Source: a virus
Length of the DNA stretch: 64,000 nt
IMG/VR virus record: IMGVR_UViG_3300043436_003448
Span: 1-64,000 of that record
Direction: 5' to 3' (one strand)
Below are positions 52,186-60,576 of this stretch, one piece after another (positions within the stretch are counted from its first letter, which is position 1; each line of letters opens with the position of its first letter). Both the position numbers and the translations under genes were made by a program. The notes below the pieces were generated by a model. That model had not been told where the DNA came from. It did no database searches and saw only the letters and a list, made by a program, of their open reading frames with translations.

Positions 52186-52532
52186 TCAGTCAGAGCCCGA
52201 TTGAGATTCGCGGTAAATTCAGCGATGAGCTTTTTGCCGCGATTCCCTTTCGTTATTCCGTCTACCCGATCACAGGTAGAGATAGCCAGCCGCTCCATAT
52301 TCTTCGCGATACCATTTAGCGTTTGAGCTTGGCCGATCAAGAAATCAGCCAGTTCACGCACTTCCGTGAGCGTCACCACTCCGCGCCGCAAATGAGACGG
52401 GTGATTGGATTCCTCGCGATAATCAATCTGGACTTCTTCAATTTCCGCAACTGCTGGCATTTTGCTTTTCCCTGTCTTCTTTCCGGCCGTCTGTGGTCGT
52501 GGTTGTGGCTGTGCTTTCCCAGTCTTCTTCAT
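52167..52532 (-). CDS. Helical basic protein, possible regulator
   Basis: 121 aa from ATG 52532. Basic Gln/Pro/Lys tail at the N-terminus (KKTGKAQPQPRPQTAGKKTG), then a helical domain (VRELADFLIGQAQTLNGI). Opposed to integrase and early genes with palindrome site l 20 nt upstream, as would suit an autoregulated factor. Speculative. Confidence 0.5.
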   Translation of the reverse strand: MKKTGKAQPQPRPQTAGKKTGKSKMPAVAEIEEVQIDYREESNHPSHLRRGVVTLTEVRELADFLIGQAQTLNGIAKNMERLAISTCDRVDGITKGNRGKKLIAEFTANLNRALTDQQFGS

Positions 52533-52551
52533 TGCATGAATTCCAACAGCA

Positions 52552-52569
52552 TGTAATAGGAATGTGACA
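52552..52569. promoter_or_regulatory. Palindrome site l
   Basis: TGTAATAGGAATGTGACA, 19 nt before the leftward gene; right half exact, left degenerate. Confidence 0.5.
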
Positions 52570-52665
52570 TCATGCAACATTTTGTTTTACAAATGTCATA
52601 TTTGCAACGCAAAATCTGTGCCCGCAATGCCTTGCGACTATTGCGTTTTTCTTTTGTGATTTCTA

Positions 52666-52683
52666 TGTTACATGCAGTTGACG
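52666..52683. promoter_or_regulatory. Palindrome site m
   Basis: TGTTACATGCAGTTGACG, 56 nt upstream of the zinc-knuckle gene; divergent with site l. Confidence 0.5.
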
Positions 52684-52739
52684 TATATGCCGCGTCTTTG
52701 TAATCTTAGATAACGTTGCGTTGCAGGAGATGACGATAG

Positions 52740-53036
52740 ATGAGCGCTACCAAGAAGGAGTTCCGGAAATGTCTTGTTCCGGAGTGTGACAGCGAAGGAA
52801 CGAGGCGCGGGCTTTGTAGTTCCTGCCGAAATGCCGCAAAGCGTCAAATTGATGCCGGGCATACAACCGAGGATGAATTGATTAAACGGCAGTTGCTGCT
52901 CCCGAAAGGCAGGAAAGGGAAGCTTGCGGCTGCCCTAGACAACCGCAGAAAGAAAGAGAGTGAAAGCAATGTCAGTGTCAGTGACTCAACCGGAGCTTCT
53001 GACTCCGAGGCAGGCAGCCGAAAAACTTCAGGTTGA
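52740..53036 (+). CDS. Small zinc-knuckle protein
   Basis: 98 aa with AGGAG upstream. CLVPEC...CSSC (C-x4-C, C-x2-C) in the first 30 residues forms a zinc knuckle; then basic helix and a Ser/Thr/Asp tail that overlaps the next gene. First of the rightward early genes. Nucleic-acid binding is likely. Confidence 0.6.
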   Translation: MSATKKEFRKCLVPECDSEGTRRGLCSSCRNAAKRQIDAGHTTEDELIKRQLLLPKGRKGKLAAALDNRRKKESESNVSVSDSTGASDSEAGSRKTSG

Positions 53037-53178
53037 TGTGCAATTGCTCAACCAGTGGCGATCGGCGAGGAAAGGCCCCAGCTTCATAAAGCTGGGCCGA
53101 TTCATCAGGTACAAGTCTGATGAGCTTCAGGAATGGATTGACAAGCGACAAGTTAAGACGAATCTGAAGTTGGTTTGA
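52969..53178 (+). CDS. Excisionase/MerR-like helix-turn-helix protein
   Basis: 69 aa. LLTPRQAAEKLQVDVQLLNQ and the wing WRSARKGPSFIKLGRFIRYK are the winged HTH of the excisionase/HTH_17 group; DELQEWIDKR closes it. An ATG nearby at 52960 is equally possible. It may direct integrase towards excision or control early genes. Confidence 0.75.
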   Translation: MSVSVTQPELLTPRQAAEKLQVDVQLLNQWRSARKGPSFIKLGRFIRYKSDELQEWIDKRQVKTNLKLV

Positions 53179-53234
53179 GATTTGATTGTTCCATTGGTTA
53201 TTCAATTGTTTTTTACTTTGAAAGGCTGGCTGCC

Positions 53235-54251
53235 ATGAGTGTTTCTCCCGGAACAAGTGTTGAAGATGATTTCCGTCTGGATGATGATTTTGAGTTCGAT
53301 ATTGACCTGTCAGCGATCCAAACGACAGTTCGCCCCGAAGCAGTGATGAGCGACCGAAAGGCCGATGAAACCCTGTCAAATGTGGGCGAAATGGTGTCCG
53401 CGACGACTACGAGAATTCCTCTCTCTTCGGCCGGAGGAAGTGTGTTGTATGTCGACATCGAAACGATTCCGGACTATGAGCGTCAGCACTTGTTTGGGCT
53501 GGATCCGCTCCCCGTTGTTCCGCCAGAACTGACGACCGAAAACCTGATGACTCCGGCTGAATTCCTGAGTCAGACAATCACTGAAATCAATCAGTGGTTT
53601 TCGAAGAACAACCCGTGCGAGGAATGGCTTCAGCAGTTGGAAACTGTTGAGGCTGCAACCGGGGGAAAGAAGGGAAGCCGGAAGGGCGTCTTTGATTCGA
53701 TTAAGGAAGCCAGAGAATCGAAGAATGCTGTCGCAAAGGCGATCAAGGCCAATCGAAAGAAGATGAGCGTAACGCCCGAGATGGCTCAGATTGTTGCAAT
53801 TGGTTTCGCAATCGATGACGAACCCGTGATTGCATCAGTTCTTGGACAAGACGGAGCAACCGAAAAGGGAATGCTCGAAGCCTTCTGGTTTATGGCCAAA
53901 CGCTGCCAGCACATTTGCGGATTCAATGTTGCCGGGTTTGACCTGCCAACGATTTTCTTCCGCTCGATCATGCTTGGCATCCCAGCGACCAGGTTGGTTG
54001 ATTTGAGTCCATACAAGGATCATGTGATTGATCTGATGGTGAGCCGCTTCGGACGCAACGGCGAAAGGGGCATGGGGCTCAAAAACGTCGCAAAACTTTG
54101 TGACATCCAAGTTCCATGCGAGGGGGTTGACGGTTCTCAGGTTGAAGAACTGTTTCGGGCAAACCCGCCGCTTGTCGGCCAGTACGTTGCAAGTGACATC
54201 ATTGTCACGAGGAAATTGCACCGGCTTTATTCAGGGTTTTTCTGCGTTTGA
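53235..54251 (+). CDS. DEDD 3'-5' exonuclease (PolB exonuclease-like)
   Basis: 338 aa from ATG 53235, GAAAGGCTGG upstream. VLYVDIETIP gives DxE, FNVAGFDLPTIFF and YVASDIIVTRKLHRLY supply the other acidic residues of the DnaQ/PolB-like exonuclease. The first ~80 residues are disordered. Near RecT-like protein, it may provide resection or proofreading. Confidence 0.75.
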   Translation: MSVSPGTSVEDDFRLDDDFEFDIDLSAIQTTVRPEAVMSDRKADETLSNVGEMVSATTTRIPLSSAGGSVLYVDIETIPDYERQHLFGLDPLPVVPPELTTENLMTPAEFLSQTITEINQWFSKNNPCEEWLQQLETVEAATGGKKGSRKGVFDSIKEARESKNAVAKAIKANRKKMSVTPEMAQIVAIGFAIDDEPVIASVLGQDGATEKGMLEAFWFMAKRCQHICGFNVAGFDLPTIFFRSIMLGIPATRLVDLSPYKDHVIDLMVSRFGRNGERGMGLKNVAKLCDIQVPCEGVDGSQVEELFRANPPLVGQYVASDIIVTRKLHRLYSGFFCV

Positions 54252-54336
54252 GGCGAAAACCCGCTCTTTCCGGCCCATCTCAATTTCTAACTTCAATTTA
54301 TCCGAGTTTCTCCAAATTTTCTGAAAGTTTTTTCAC

Positions 54337-55434
54337 ATGAGCACAGCACTTTCAACCCAAACGCAACCGGCCGGAGAGGGAAGGCCAAATTCTGGCACGA
54401 TCACCCGCCCTGGCTTCAACTCTGCTGATTCTTACCGGCTTTGCCATCAGCTTTCGAAGGTATTCGCCGCGAGTCACCTGGTACCAACGTTGTACCGAGC
54501 CAGCGAAGCGAATTGCATGATTGCCATTAGCATGGCCAGTCGGATGCAAATGGATCCTCTGACCGTCATGCAGAACCTTTTCATCATCCAGGGCAAGCCG
54601 AGCTTTTCCGCTCAGTTCCTGATTGCCAGCTGGAACGCTTGCGGCCGTTTCTCGCCGATTCGCTACCAATGGACCGAGAAACGCGACGGATGCCGAGCGA
54701 CTTCCCGGGATCTTCAAACCGGCGAAGAGTTGGTTGGAACACTGGTCACAATCGCGATGGCAAAGGCTGAAGGCTGGTACGGAAAGCCGGGGAGCAAATG
54801 GCAGACGATGCCGGAACTGATGCTTCAGTATCGCGCCGCCGCGTTTCTGGTCCGCACGTATGGGGCTGAAATCGCTCTGGGAATGAGCACAACGGAAGAG
54901 GCTGAAGACGTTTCCGGGACGCGAGCCGTTGACCCGACCTCCGGCGATATGGTGAAATTGGCGGTTTCGCCAATCGAGCCGCCAACGGTGAAGGTTGAGG
55001 TTATTGAGTCAACTCCTGAGACGGCTGAAGTGATTGAAGCAACGGTTGAACCCTCTTCCTCTTCGGCCGTAACTGTCGTTGAAGCTCCTGTTCTTTCGTC
55101 CGTGACTCCTGTTGTTTCAAATGCTGCTCCTGTTGTTTCAACCGAATCAGTATCCGCATCAGCAGTTGAGGACGAAGCCCCCGTTTCCCCTGAAACGCTG
55201 GCCTACCTCGGTGAACTGGTTAAAGAGATCAATCCACCGAAAGAAAAATGGGTGGCAACACTCCATAAGAAATACGGTGTGACCTCCGCGAAACTGCTCA
55301 ATGAGAAGCAGGCTCAAGCCGTCGTGAAGTGGGCGAAATCTCAGGTTGAATCTCTTCGCCTCACAAAATGGACGGCTGGACAAGGCGAAGCGAGGGAGGC
55401 GAGCGCAGAGGCCGCCCCCTTTCAGACAACCTGA
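54337..55434 (+). CDS. RecT-like ssDNA annealing protein
   Basis: 365 aa. ISMASRMQMDPLTVMQNLFI and IQGKPSFSAQFLIASWNACG match the RecT family core; helix-rich followed by a long Val/Glu/Ser linker (PSSSSAVTVVEAPV) and an extra helical C-terminus (TLAYLGELVKEI). It anneals ssDNA during recombination or repair. ATG with no strong ribosome site. Confidence 0.75.
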   Translation: MSTALSTQTQPAGEGRPNSGTITRPGFNSADSYRLCHQLSKVFAASHLVPTLYRASEANCMIAISMASRMQMDPLTVMQNLFIIQGKPSFSAQFLIASWNACGRFSPIRYQWTEKRDGCRATSRDLQTGEELVGTLVTIAMAKAEGWYGKPGSKWQTMPELMLQYRAAAFLVRTYGAEIALGMSTTEEAEDVSGTRAVDPTSGDMVKLAVSPIEPPTVKVEVIESTPETAEVIEATVEPSSSSAVTVVEAPVLSSVTPVVSNAAPVVSTESVSASAVEDEAPVSPETLAYLGELVKEINPPKEKWVATLHKKYGVTSAKLLNEKQAQAVVKWAKSQVESLRLTKWTAGQGEAREASAEAAPFQTT

Positions 55435-55630
55435 GATTCTCGGAGTCAGCCGGGGAAAATACCCGACACGATTAGACCAATGGCCGACGCCGCTTCACGC
55501 TCTTGTTCAGTCCCGTGGAATGTATGTCGTTTATCAAAAAGGACTGGAAGCACTTGGATATCCGCCGACTTTGGCGACAGAAACCGAAGAAATCGTTTTG
55601 TTGGTTTCACATTTGAATAACTCCAATTGA
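55346..55630 (+). CDS. Small protein overlapping recT, unknown
   Basis: 94 aa, overlaps the recT 3' end by 89 nt in another frame. Beyond the overlap it reads PTRLDQWPTPLHALVQSRGM and continues protein-like, with a TGA before the SSB-like gene. Real start may lie inside the overlap. No ribosome site. Confidence 0.4.
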   Translation: MNLFASQNGRLDKAKRGRRAQRPPPFRQPEILGVSRGKYPTRLDQWPTPLHALVQSRGMYVVYQKGLEALGYPPTLATETEEIVLLVSHLNNSN

Positions 55631-55643
55631 GGGAATAAAGAAC

Positions 55644-56483
55644 ATGAACACAAGAACCGGAACTGGTATCACTGCAGACGACATGGAAGCAATTGATGAT
55701 CTTGGTGGTGACTTTGCACCGGGACCACAGGGAATCGATGAGAACTATGAGTTCGATTCCTCGGATGTTGATGAAAAGGAGTTGGATACGTCCGGCATTC
55801 TCGATCAGGAAGGCTGGTATCACTTCGAGATCACGAAAGTTGACTTGGTTCTCGGACTGTTGGGCGATGACGGCAAAGAGAATACGCCGCATATCAATGT
55901 GACGTGCAAGTCACTTAACAGTGTTCGCGGTCAGAGTCCGGTAGGCAGTGTTCTTTGGCACAAAATCTTCGTCGGAGCCAAAGGAGGCGGGCCACCAAAA
56001 CAGGGCTCAATTGATTCCATGTTCCGGTTCGGTGTTGGTGTCGGCCTGATGAAGTGGGGCAAAAAGACGAATCCAGACGGGACTGAAAAGTCTGTTTTGG
56101 TTCTCGCCAGCAATAACAGCACGAAGGTTCCGCCAGCAGTCTGGAAAACCATCGTCGGCGCTCAGTTCATCGCTCAGGTTCAGAAGGAAAAGCAGCAGGA
56201 AGGCTCAAACTACAAGCCTCAGTTCAAAATTCCAATGGGCAAAGCCTATCGCCCTGATCATCCGGACGTGAGCCACGTTCAGAAGAACATCGAAGCTCTG
56301 GAATCCATCGGCATTAAGATTTCGACGACTGCCCCGACCCAGACGGAGCAGAAGGCCAAAGCAGCCTACAAGACTGCAGCCGATACCGCTGGCCCTTCCT
56401 CTTCGGCCGGAGGAGGACAGCCGCCAGCTAAGGTTGCGACTGCTGCGCCTGCAGGTGATAGCTTCGACATGGATTCTCTTTGA
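55644..56483 (+). CDS. ssDNA-binding-like protein (DUF669-type)
   Basis: 279 aa. Beta-rich core (GWYHFEITKVDLVLG, INVTCKSLN, VLWHKIFVGAKGG, WKTIVGAQFIAQVQKEK) and an acidic-hydrophobic end DSFDMDSL, as in SSB tails. Such proteins coat ssDNA next to RecT-like recombinases. SSSAGGG is a dispersed-word copy. Family by pattern. Confidence 0.6.
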   Translation: MNTRTGTGITADDMEAIDDLGGDFAPGPQGIDENYEFDSSDVDEKELDTSGILDQEGWYHFEITKVDLVLGLLGDDGKENTPHINVTCKSLNSVRGQSPVGSVLWHKIFVGAKGGGPPKQGSIDSMFRFGVGVGLMKWGKKTNPDGTEKSVLVLASNNSTKVPPAVWKTIVGAQFIAQVQKEKQQEGSNYKPQFKIPMGKAYRPDHPDVSHVQKNIEALESIGIKISTTAPTQTEQKAKAAYKTAADTAGPSSSAGGGQPPAKVATAAPAGDSFDMDSL

Positions 56484-56508
56484 GATCCCTGATCCTTTCC
56501 CAGTCTCA

Positions 56509-56526
56509 TGCAACATGCAGGTAACA
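56509..56526. promoter_or_regulatory. Palindrome site n
   Basis: TGCAACATGCAGGTAACA, ending 2 nt before the ATG of the next gene, so a bound factor or RNA fold could mask the start. Confidence 0.55.
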
Positions 56527-56528
56527 TC

Positions 56529-56753
56529 ATGACTCGAACGACCACACGATCAGTTTCAAAGTTGCCGCCGATGCCGACTGTTGAGTTTGCAAAGAAGCAA
56601 CTGACGGAAGTGAAGATTCGCAAGGAATTCAAAGCCGTCTGGGGTTCTGATTGTGTGTTCATCGCCAGGCTTCATAAGGATCAGAGGAAGGATGTTCTGA
56701 CCGATGATTCTTACTGGCTGACGATCAGAGATCTGATGTTGCATGGGTACTGA
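56529..56753 (+). CDS. Small basic protein, unknown
   Basis: 74 aa from ATG 56529. Basic start (TRTTTRSVSKLPPMP), helix and a strand (VWGSDCVFIARLHK), like a small DNA-binding or regulatory protein. No ribosome site. Confidence 0.5.
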   Translation: MTRTTTRSVSKLPPMPTVEFAKKQLTEVKIRKEFKAVWGSDCVFIARLHKDQRKDVLTDDSYWLTIRDLMLHGY

Positions 56754-56836
56754 TTGACAACCTGACGGGCTGAATACGCCAGAAGTATTTCGCGGGGATT
56801 GCTCAAGAAAGTTCCGCGTAAAGGCACAGTTGAGCA

Positions 56837-57012
56837 GACTTTTGAAGCCGATGGCAAGCGGGAAGGCGGGGAACAAGCCGCCACGAAGTTCCGGGAATGA
56901 ACACAATCAAGCGGCCGGGGTTCAGCAGTTCGACCGAAAGGCGAGCGTAGCCACCCGAGCAGGAGCGTAGAAGAAGAGTCATTCCGACGTGGTTCGAATC
57001 CACGCAGAAGTC
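56837..57012 (+). ncRNA. tRNA/tmRNA-like structured RNA candidate
   Basis: GACTTTTG (56837) pairs with CAGAAGTC (57005) as an 8-bp acceptor; T arm CGTGG-TTCGAAT-CCACG (56988-57004) is intact; a D-like GCCGATGGCAAGCGG follows the acceptor; a hairpin GGCGG...CCGCC (56865-82) and a 7-bp helix GGAATGA/TCATTCC just before the T arm resemble P2 of tmRNA. 176 nt is too short for normal tmRNA and no tag frame is evident. It fills most of a 320-base gene-free gap. Confidence 0.4.
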
Positions 57013-57074
57013 TTTCAAATCGTTATTTCATTTCGTCACGTTCAGCCCATTTAGAAAAGGAGCCCTTCACCAAA

Positions 57075-57434
57075 ATGGAAACCCTCAAAACTTCAACCCT
57101 TCACCTTATCGCCAAAGGAATGCTTGCCGCATCATTCGACCAGCACTTGGCACTTGCACAACACGACATTTCCGATCGGCCGAAAGTCAAAGGCCCGCGG
57201 AAAGTCATCCTAGAACTTATCCTGACTCCGACCGACTCAGGCGAAGACGTGGTTGATGCCGTTGATGTCCAGTTCAATGTCGACTGGAAGAAGCCGAAAA
57301 CCACGATGAAAGGACGAATGGCAAGCTTCCCGAAAACCAAGTCATTCGGGTTTGAGACCGACACGAACAAGGTTACTCACGCGCCGAATCAGCGAGCATT
57401 CGCGATTGATAATTCGGCCGAAGAGGTGGATTGA
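57075..57434 (+). CDS. Small protein, unknown
   Basis: 119 aa, GGAG 12 nt upstream. Helical start (MLAASFDQHLALAQHDI), then a strand region with basic patch (KKPKTTMKGRMASFPKTK). Ends SAEEVD in a dispersed word. No family recognised. Confidence 0.5.
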   Translation: METLKTSTLHLIAKGMLAASFDQHLALAQHDISDRPKVKGPRKVILELILTPTDSGEDVVDAVDVQFNVDWKKPKTTMKGRMASFPKTKSFGFETDTNKVTHAPNQRAFAIDNSAEEVD

Positions 57435-57462
57435 TCGGCACTCAGTTTTCTGAATCCTGAAA

Positions 57463-57480
57463 TGTGACATCCAAGTATCT
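57463..57480. promoter_or_regulatory. Palindrome half-site o
   Basis: TGTGACATCCAAGTATCT keeps the left half only, 40 nt upstream of the gene at 57521. Confidence 0.35.
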
Positions 57481-57520
57481 TCCAAGTTTTGTTATTCCAA
57501 ATCTGAAAGCCCATTGACCC

Positions 57521-58321
57521 ATGAATGACCTACTCTCAAACGGACTGAAATCCATCGTTGAACTGGCCAGAACTGAAACCCTGAAACCAGCGTATGAGTG
57601 CGCTGAGCAGATCGTTTTCCTTGATCGATTCACCGGAAATCAAGTTGAAGTCGACAAGCAGAAGCCAACCACAAAACACACGCTCGACAACATTGATTCG
57701 CTGATTAACTTTATCGACCAGCGAGCGGACGAAGACGGACATGTGCCCTACATCTTCATCCGGCCAACCAGTATCGTCTGCATTCTGGACTACTCCGAAT
57801 TCCGCGTTCATCAGATCACAGTCCCTCTCTCTCAATCGCCAATTCTCTCCTACCTCTCAAAGGTCGCCGGGAATAACTTCGAGCCAAAAGAGGCAATCCG
57901 CTCGCTGAAGTACAACCTGAAATCGGCGATCCTGACCGATAACCCGATTCCATCCCTTCAGACGCTGAAATTCAGTTCCTCCTCTTCGGCCGAACATGAA
58001 ACCAACTGGACAAGCGAAGGCGTCTCGAAAAGCCTGCAATCGTCTGTCACCGGCGCGGCAACAGTCCCGGAAGAATTCTCGGTTCAGTTCGAGATGTATC
58101 CAGCAATCACCGTTGAACTGGAAGCCGCTGGTTCTGTCACCGTGGAAATGGAACTCCATGTTGACCCGACGAAGCAAACCCTCTCTTTCCGGCCGTTCCC
58201 CGGATCGATCGATCGGGCAATCTTGATGGCCCAGCAGGACGTTCAGAAAACAGTTGTAAAGAAGCTAATTGGCGCTCAACGCGAGCCGCTGTCTCACCTT
58301 GTCTTTCTCGGTCAGCCCTGA
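57521..58321 (+). CDS. DUF2303-like protein
   Basis: 266 aa. Order of segments (LINFIDQRADEDGHVPYIFI, ILDYSEFRVHQITVPL, then NFEPKEAIRSLKYNL) resembles the DUF2303 family of phage recombination modules, whose function is not known. SSSSSAEH is a dispersed-word copy. Medium confidence in the family, high in the gene. Confidence 0.55.
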   Translation: MNDLLSNGLKSIVELARTETLKPAYECAEQIVFLDRFTGNQVEVDKQKPTTKHTLDNIDSLINFIDQRADEDGHVPYIFIRPTSIVCILDYSEFRVHQITVPLSQSPILSYLSKVAGNNFEPKEAIRSLKYNLKSAILTDNPIPSLQTLKFSSSSSAEHETNWTSEGVSKSLQSSVTGAATVPEEFSVQFEMYPAITVELEAAGSVTVEMELHVDPTKQTLSFRPFPGSIDRAILMAQQDVQKTVVKKLIGAQREPLSHLVFLGQP

Positions 58322-58335
58322 TTATTGCTGATCTT

Positions 58336-58408
58336 CGCGGGGTGGAGAAGTTGGTAACTCGCCAGATTCATGTTCTGGAGATCGCAGGTTCGAATCCTGC
58401 CCCCGCAA
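58336..58408 (+). tRNA. tRNA-Met (CAT), initiator-type features
   Basis: 73 nt. Acceptor CGCGGGG/CCCCGCA with a C1-A72 mismatch, a mark of bacterial initiator tRNA; D arm GAGA-AGTTGGTAA-CTC (weak), anticodon arm CCAGA-TTCATGT-TCTGG with anticodon CAT, variable loop AGATC, T arm GCAGG-TTCGAAT-CCTGC. The three GC pairs of true initiators in the anticodon stem are absent. No CCA encoded. Sits just before csrA. Confidence 0.9.
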
Positions 58409-58464
58409 TGCCGTTTATCGGCTTTCACAGTTCATAGCCAAGCCCATTCAAGGACGTAGACATC

Positions 58465-58743
58465 ATGCTGGTTTTGTCTCGAAAACGTGGCGAGATTATC
58501 GACCTCCCGGAACTCGGAGTGTCATTCAAAATCATCGACTTCAAATCCGCTGGCATTGTTTCAGTCGGCATCGAAGCACCGGCAAACATTCGCGTTCACC
58601 GTCGCGAGATTCTTGAGAAGATCGAAGCTCAGGAAAACGACACGCCAGCCGCAGAAACTGAACCTGTTCAGCCCGCTCCACTCTGGGCGAAGAAGCAGAG
58701 ACGAAACAAGAAAGAGAACAATAAGGAAGGCCAGCGATCATGA
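58465..58743 (+). CDS. csrA: CsrA-family RNA-binding regulator
   Basis: 92 aa. MLVLSRKRGEIIDLPELG, VSVGIEAPANIRVHRREIL match the CsrA core; residues 56-92 are a charged Lys/Asn-rich extension. CsrA dimers bind GGA in RNA hairpins near ribosome sites and block or activate translation. AAGGA precedes the ATG. The stop overlaps the RecD-N start (ATGA). Targets could be host or phage mRNA. Confidence 0.9.
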   Translation: MLVLSRKRGEIIDLPELGVSFKIIDFKSAGIVSVGIEAPANIRVHRREILEKIEAQENDTPAAETEPVQPAPLWAKKQRRNKKENNKEGQRS

Positions 58744-60023
58744 CTCAGGAAACCCTCACGGGCGTACTGAGTAAGATTATTTGGTCCTCACCTGAAGACG
58801 GCAACGATTACAAAATTGCCAAGCTTTCAACCGGCCAAACAGTTCTCGGATATGCCCCGGAAAATGAATTTGTCATCGGGCAAACTTACACATTCCAAGG
58901 GAACTCGAAACTTGGAAAAGAATATCGTGGAGTGAAAGAACGTCAGTTCCATTTCACGAAATTCGAACGGCAGGAACCCCATTCACGGATCGGGCTGGTT
59001 CACTACCTTGAAAAGTTCTGTCCAGGAATCGGCCCCACACTGGCCGGAAGGATCTTTGACAAGTACCAGCAGGAAGCCGTCTCGAAGCTTCGCACCTCTC
59101 CGGCCGAAGTTGCTGAGGCTATTCCCGGCATTTCCTTTGAAGTCGCTCAGGCGGCATCTGAGGAGCTGCAGAAGAACGTGAAATTCGAGGAAACCCGGAT
59201 TGAGTTGAACCAGTTGTTCGCCGGCCGCGGATTCAGCAAACAACTGATCAACATGACTCTTAAGAAATGGGGAGTTCAGGCAGCCGCCAGAATTCGCCGA
59301 GATCCCTTTTGTTTATTGGTTGAAGGTTTCCCGTCCGCTGGCTTCGCTCGCTGCGATCGGCTTTACATCGAACAGGGCAAAAAGCTGTACCGGCTGAAAA
59401 GGTTGATGCTGTTCATCTGGCATCAGGTCAGGGAATCACTGGAAGGGCATACCTGGCATGATGCCAAAGAGATCATCAGCAAGTTGCGCCGAGACGCCTC
59501 AGTGAGCGATGAAGGCCGGGATTCAATGATATCGGCCGACAAGAGGATTCTTCGGGCGATTGAGTTGGGTGTCAGATCCGGTTGGCTAGCCATCAAGAAA
59601 ACGAGTCAGGGAATTTTCGTTGCCGAAGGTAAGTCGGCAGAGAATGAAAACACGATTTCCCAAGTCGTTTTGAACATCGTAAACGGCCGGGAAGAGGTGA
59701 GCCCGATTGAAGGGTTTTACTTGCTGACGGAGCAAAGAAGAATTGAGGAAGAGGCTGAGGAGGAGCAGGACGAATGGGAGGAATCTCAGAGGCCTGCTGA
59801 GGTCGAATTGTCGGCCGAGGAGAAGGCGGCAATTGGGCGCAAAACTGGGATCTGCCAGTTTTGCAATCGAGTTCTGACTCATCAGGAAAGCAAGGCCCGG
59901 GGATACGGCCCGACATGTGCGCAGAAAAACGGATTGCCCTGGTCTGCATGGATCGGGAATGGAGCTGACGGCTGGGCTGACGGGGTTTCTTTGAGTCTTC
60001 AAGCAGAAGTGGGAGCAGAGTAA
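58740..60023 (+). CDS. RecD2-like N-terminal half (OB and HhH domains)
   Basis: 427 aa. Residues ~1-75 resemble the OB-like barrel (TGVLSKIIWSSPEDGNDYKI), residues ~85-150 a helix-hairpin-helix set (FCPGIGPTLAGRIFDKY), both normal in RecD2. The helicase motor is missing and lies at 60573. The C-terminus adds a zinc module CQFCNRVLTHQESKARGYGP followed by TC, DUF6011-like. A split of one helicase into two proteins with two small genes between. Confidence 0.7.
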   Translation: MTQETLTGVLSKIIWSSPEDGNDYKIAKLSTGQTVLGYAPENEFVIGQTYTFQGNSKLGKEYRGVKERQFHFTKFERQEPHSRIGLVHYLEKFCPGIGPTLAGRIFDKYQQEAVSKLRTSPAEVAEAIPGISFEVAQAASEELQKNVKFEETRIELNQLFAGRGFSKQLINMTLKKWGVQAAARIRRDPFCLLVEGFPSAGFARCDRLYIEQGKKLYRLKRLMLFIWHQVRESLEGHTWHDAKEIISKLRRDASVSDEGRDSMISADKRILRAIELGVRSGWLAIKKTSQGIFVAEGKSAENENTISQVVLNIVNGREEVSPIEGFYLLTEQRRIEEEAEEEQDEWEESQRPAEVELSAEEKAAIGRKTGICQFCNRVLTHQESKARGYGPTCAQKNGLPWSAWIGNGADGWADGVSLSLQAEVGAE

Positions 60024-60025
60024 TT

Positions 60026-60277
60026 ATGAAAGTCAGAATCGAAGCAGTCATTTCAACCGCTGGCAATGATGAAGCCTATGTTGGGCATCATTTGGGGCTT
60101 GCCACCATCGGACGACCATTGAAGAAAATGGTTGTCACGTTTGAGGAAGATATCTCCCGTGAAGAACTGAAGAGCTTTCTGAAAGTCGATGCTGATCAAC
60201 TGGTGAAGTCGTTCGTCATGGGAGCAAACGCCATTCAGCTTCATTCCTTCTCTTTGCAGGTGATGCCGATCCAATGA
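60026..60277 (+). CDS. Small protein between the RecD2 halves
   Basis: 83 aa, 2 nt after the previous stop. Alpha/beta (VVTFEEDISREELKSFLKVD). Overlaps the next gene by 4 nt. Possibly a bridging or inhibitor subunit; no family recognised. Confidence 0.55.
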   Translation: MKVRIEAVISTAGNDEAYVGHHLGLATIGRPLKKMVVTFEEDISREELKSFLKVDADQLVKSFVMGANAIQLHSFSLQVMPIQ

Positions 60278-60576
60278 ACTTTGAATTACACAAAACCAAG
60301 AACACCACATTTCCGCTGGTTCAAGATACCAACGAAAAAATAATCCGAGCATGGCACAAGGCTGTTGAGGAGTTCCTTCAGGATCTCGGAATCAACCGAT
60401 TCAATGTCCATCAGTTTCGGATGCTGAAAAGTGAACATCTTGAGAAAGACAATTCAACAGAAACGTCAATCGAATTTGATGGCAAAATCATTGGTGTCAT
60501 TCGAAGCGAAATGAAACACACGGCCGCCGGTCTGAAATTCACCATCACCTGTCAAAAGGTTGTTCAACCAGCATGA
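60274..60576 (+). CDS. Small protein between the RecD2 halves
   Basis: 100 aa. Helical middle (KIIRAWHKAVEEFLQDLGI), strand-rich end. Coupled on both sides by ATGA. No family recognised. Confidence 0.55.
   Translation: MNFELHKTKNTTFPLVQDTNEKIIRAWHKAVEEFLQDLGINRFNVHQFRMLKSEHLEKDNSTETSIEFDGKIIGVIRSEMKHTAAGLKFTITCQKVVQPA

Noticed and set aside
56803-57018. 71-aa minus-strand frame over the tRNA/tmRNA-like RNA
   Set aside because: It starts inside the T arm and looks like an antisense reading of a structured RNA; no coupling or ribosome site.
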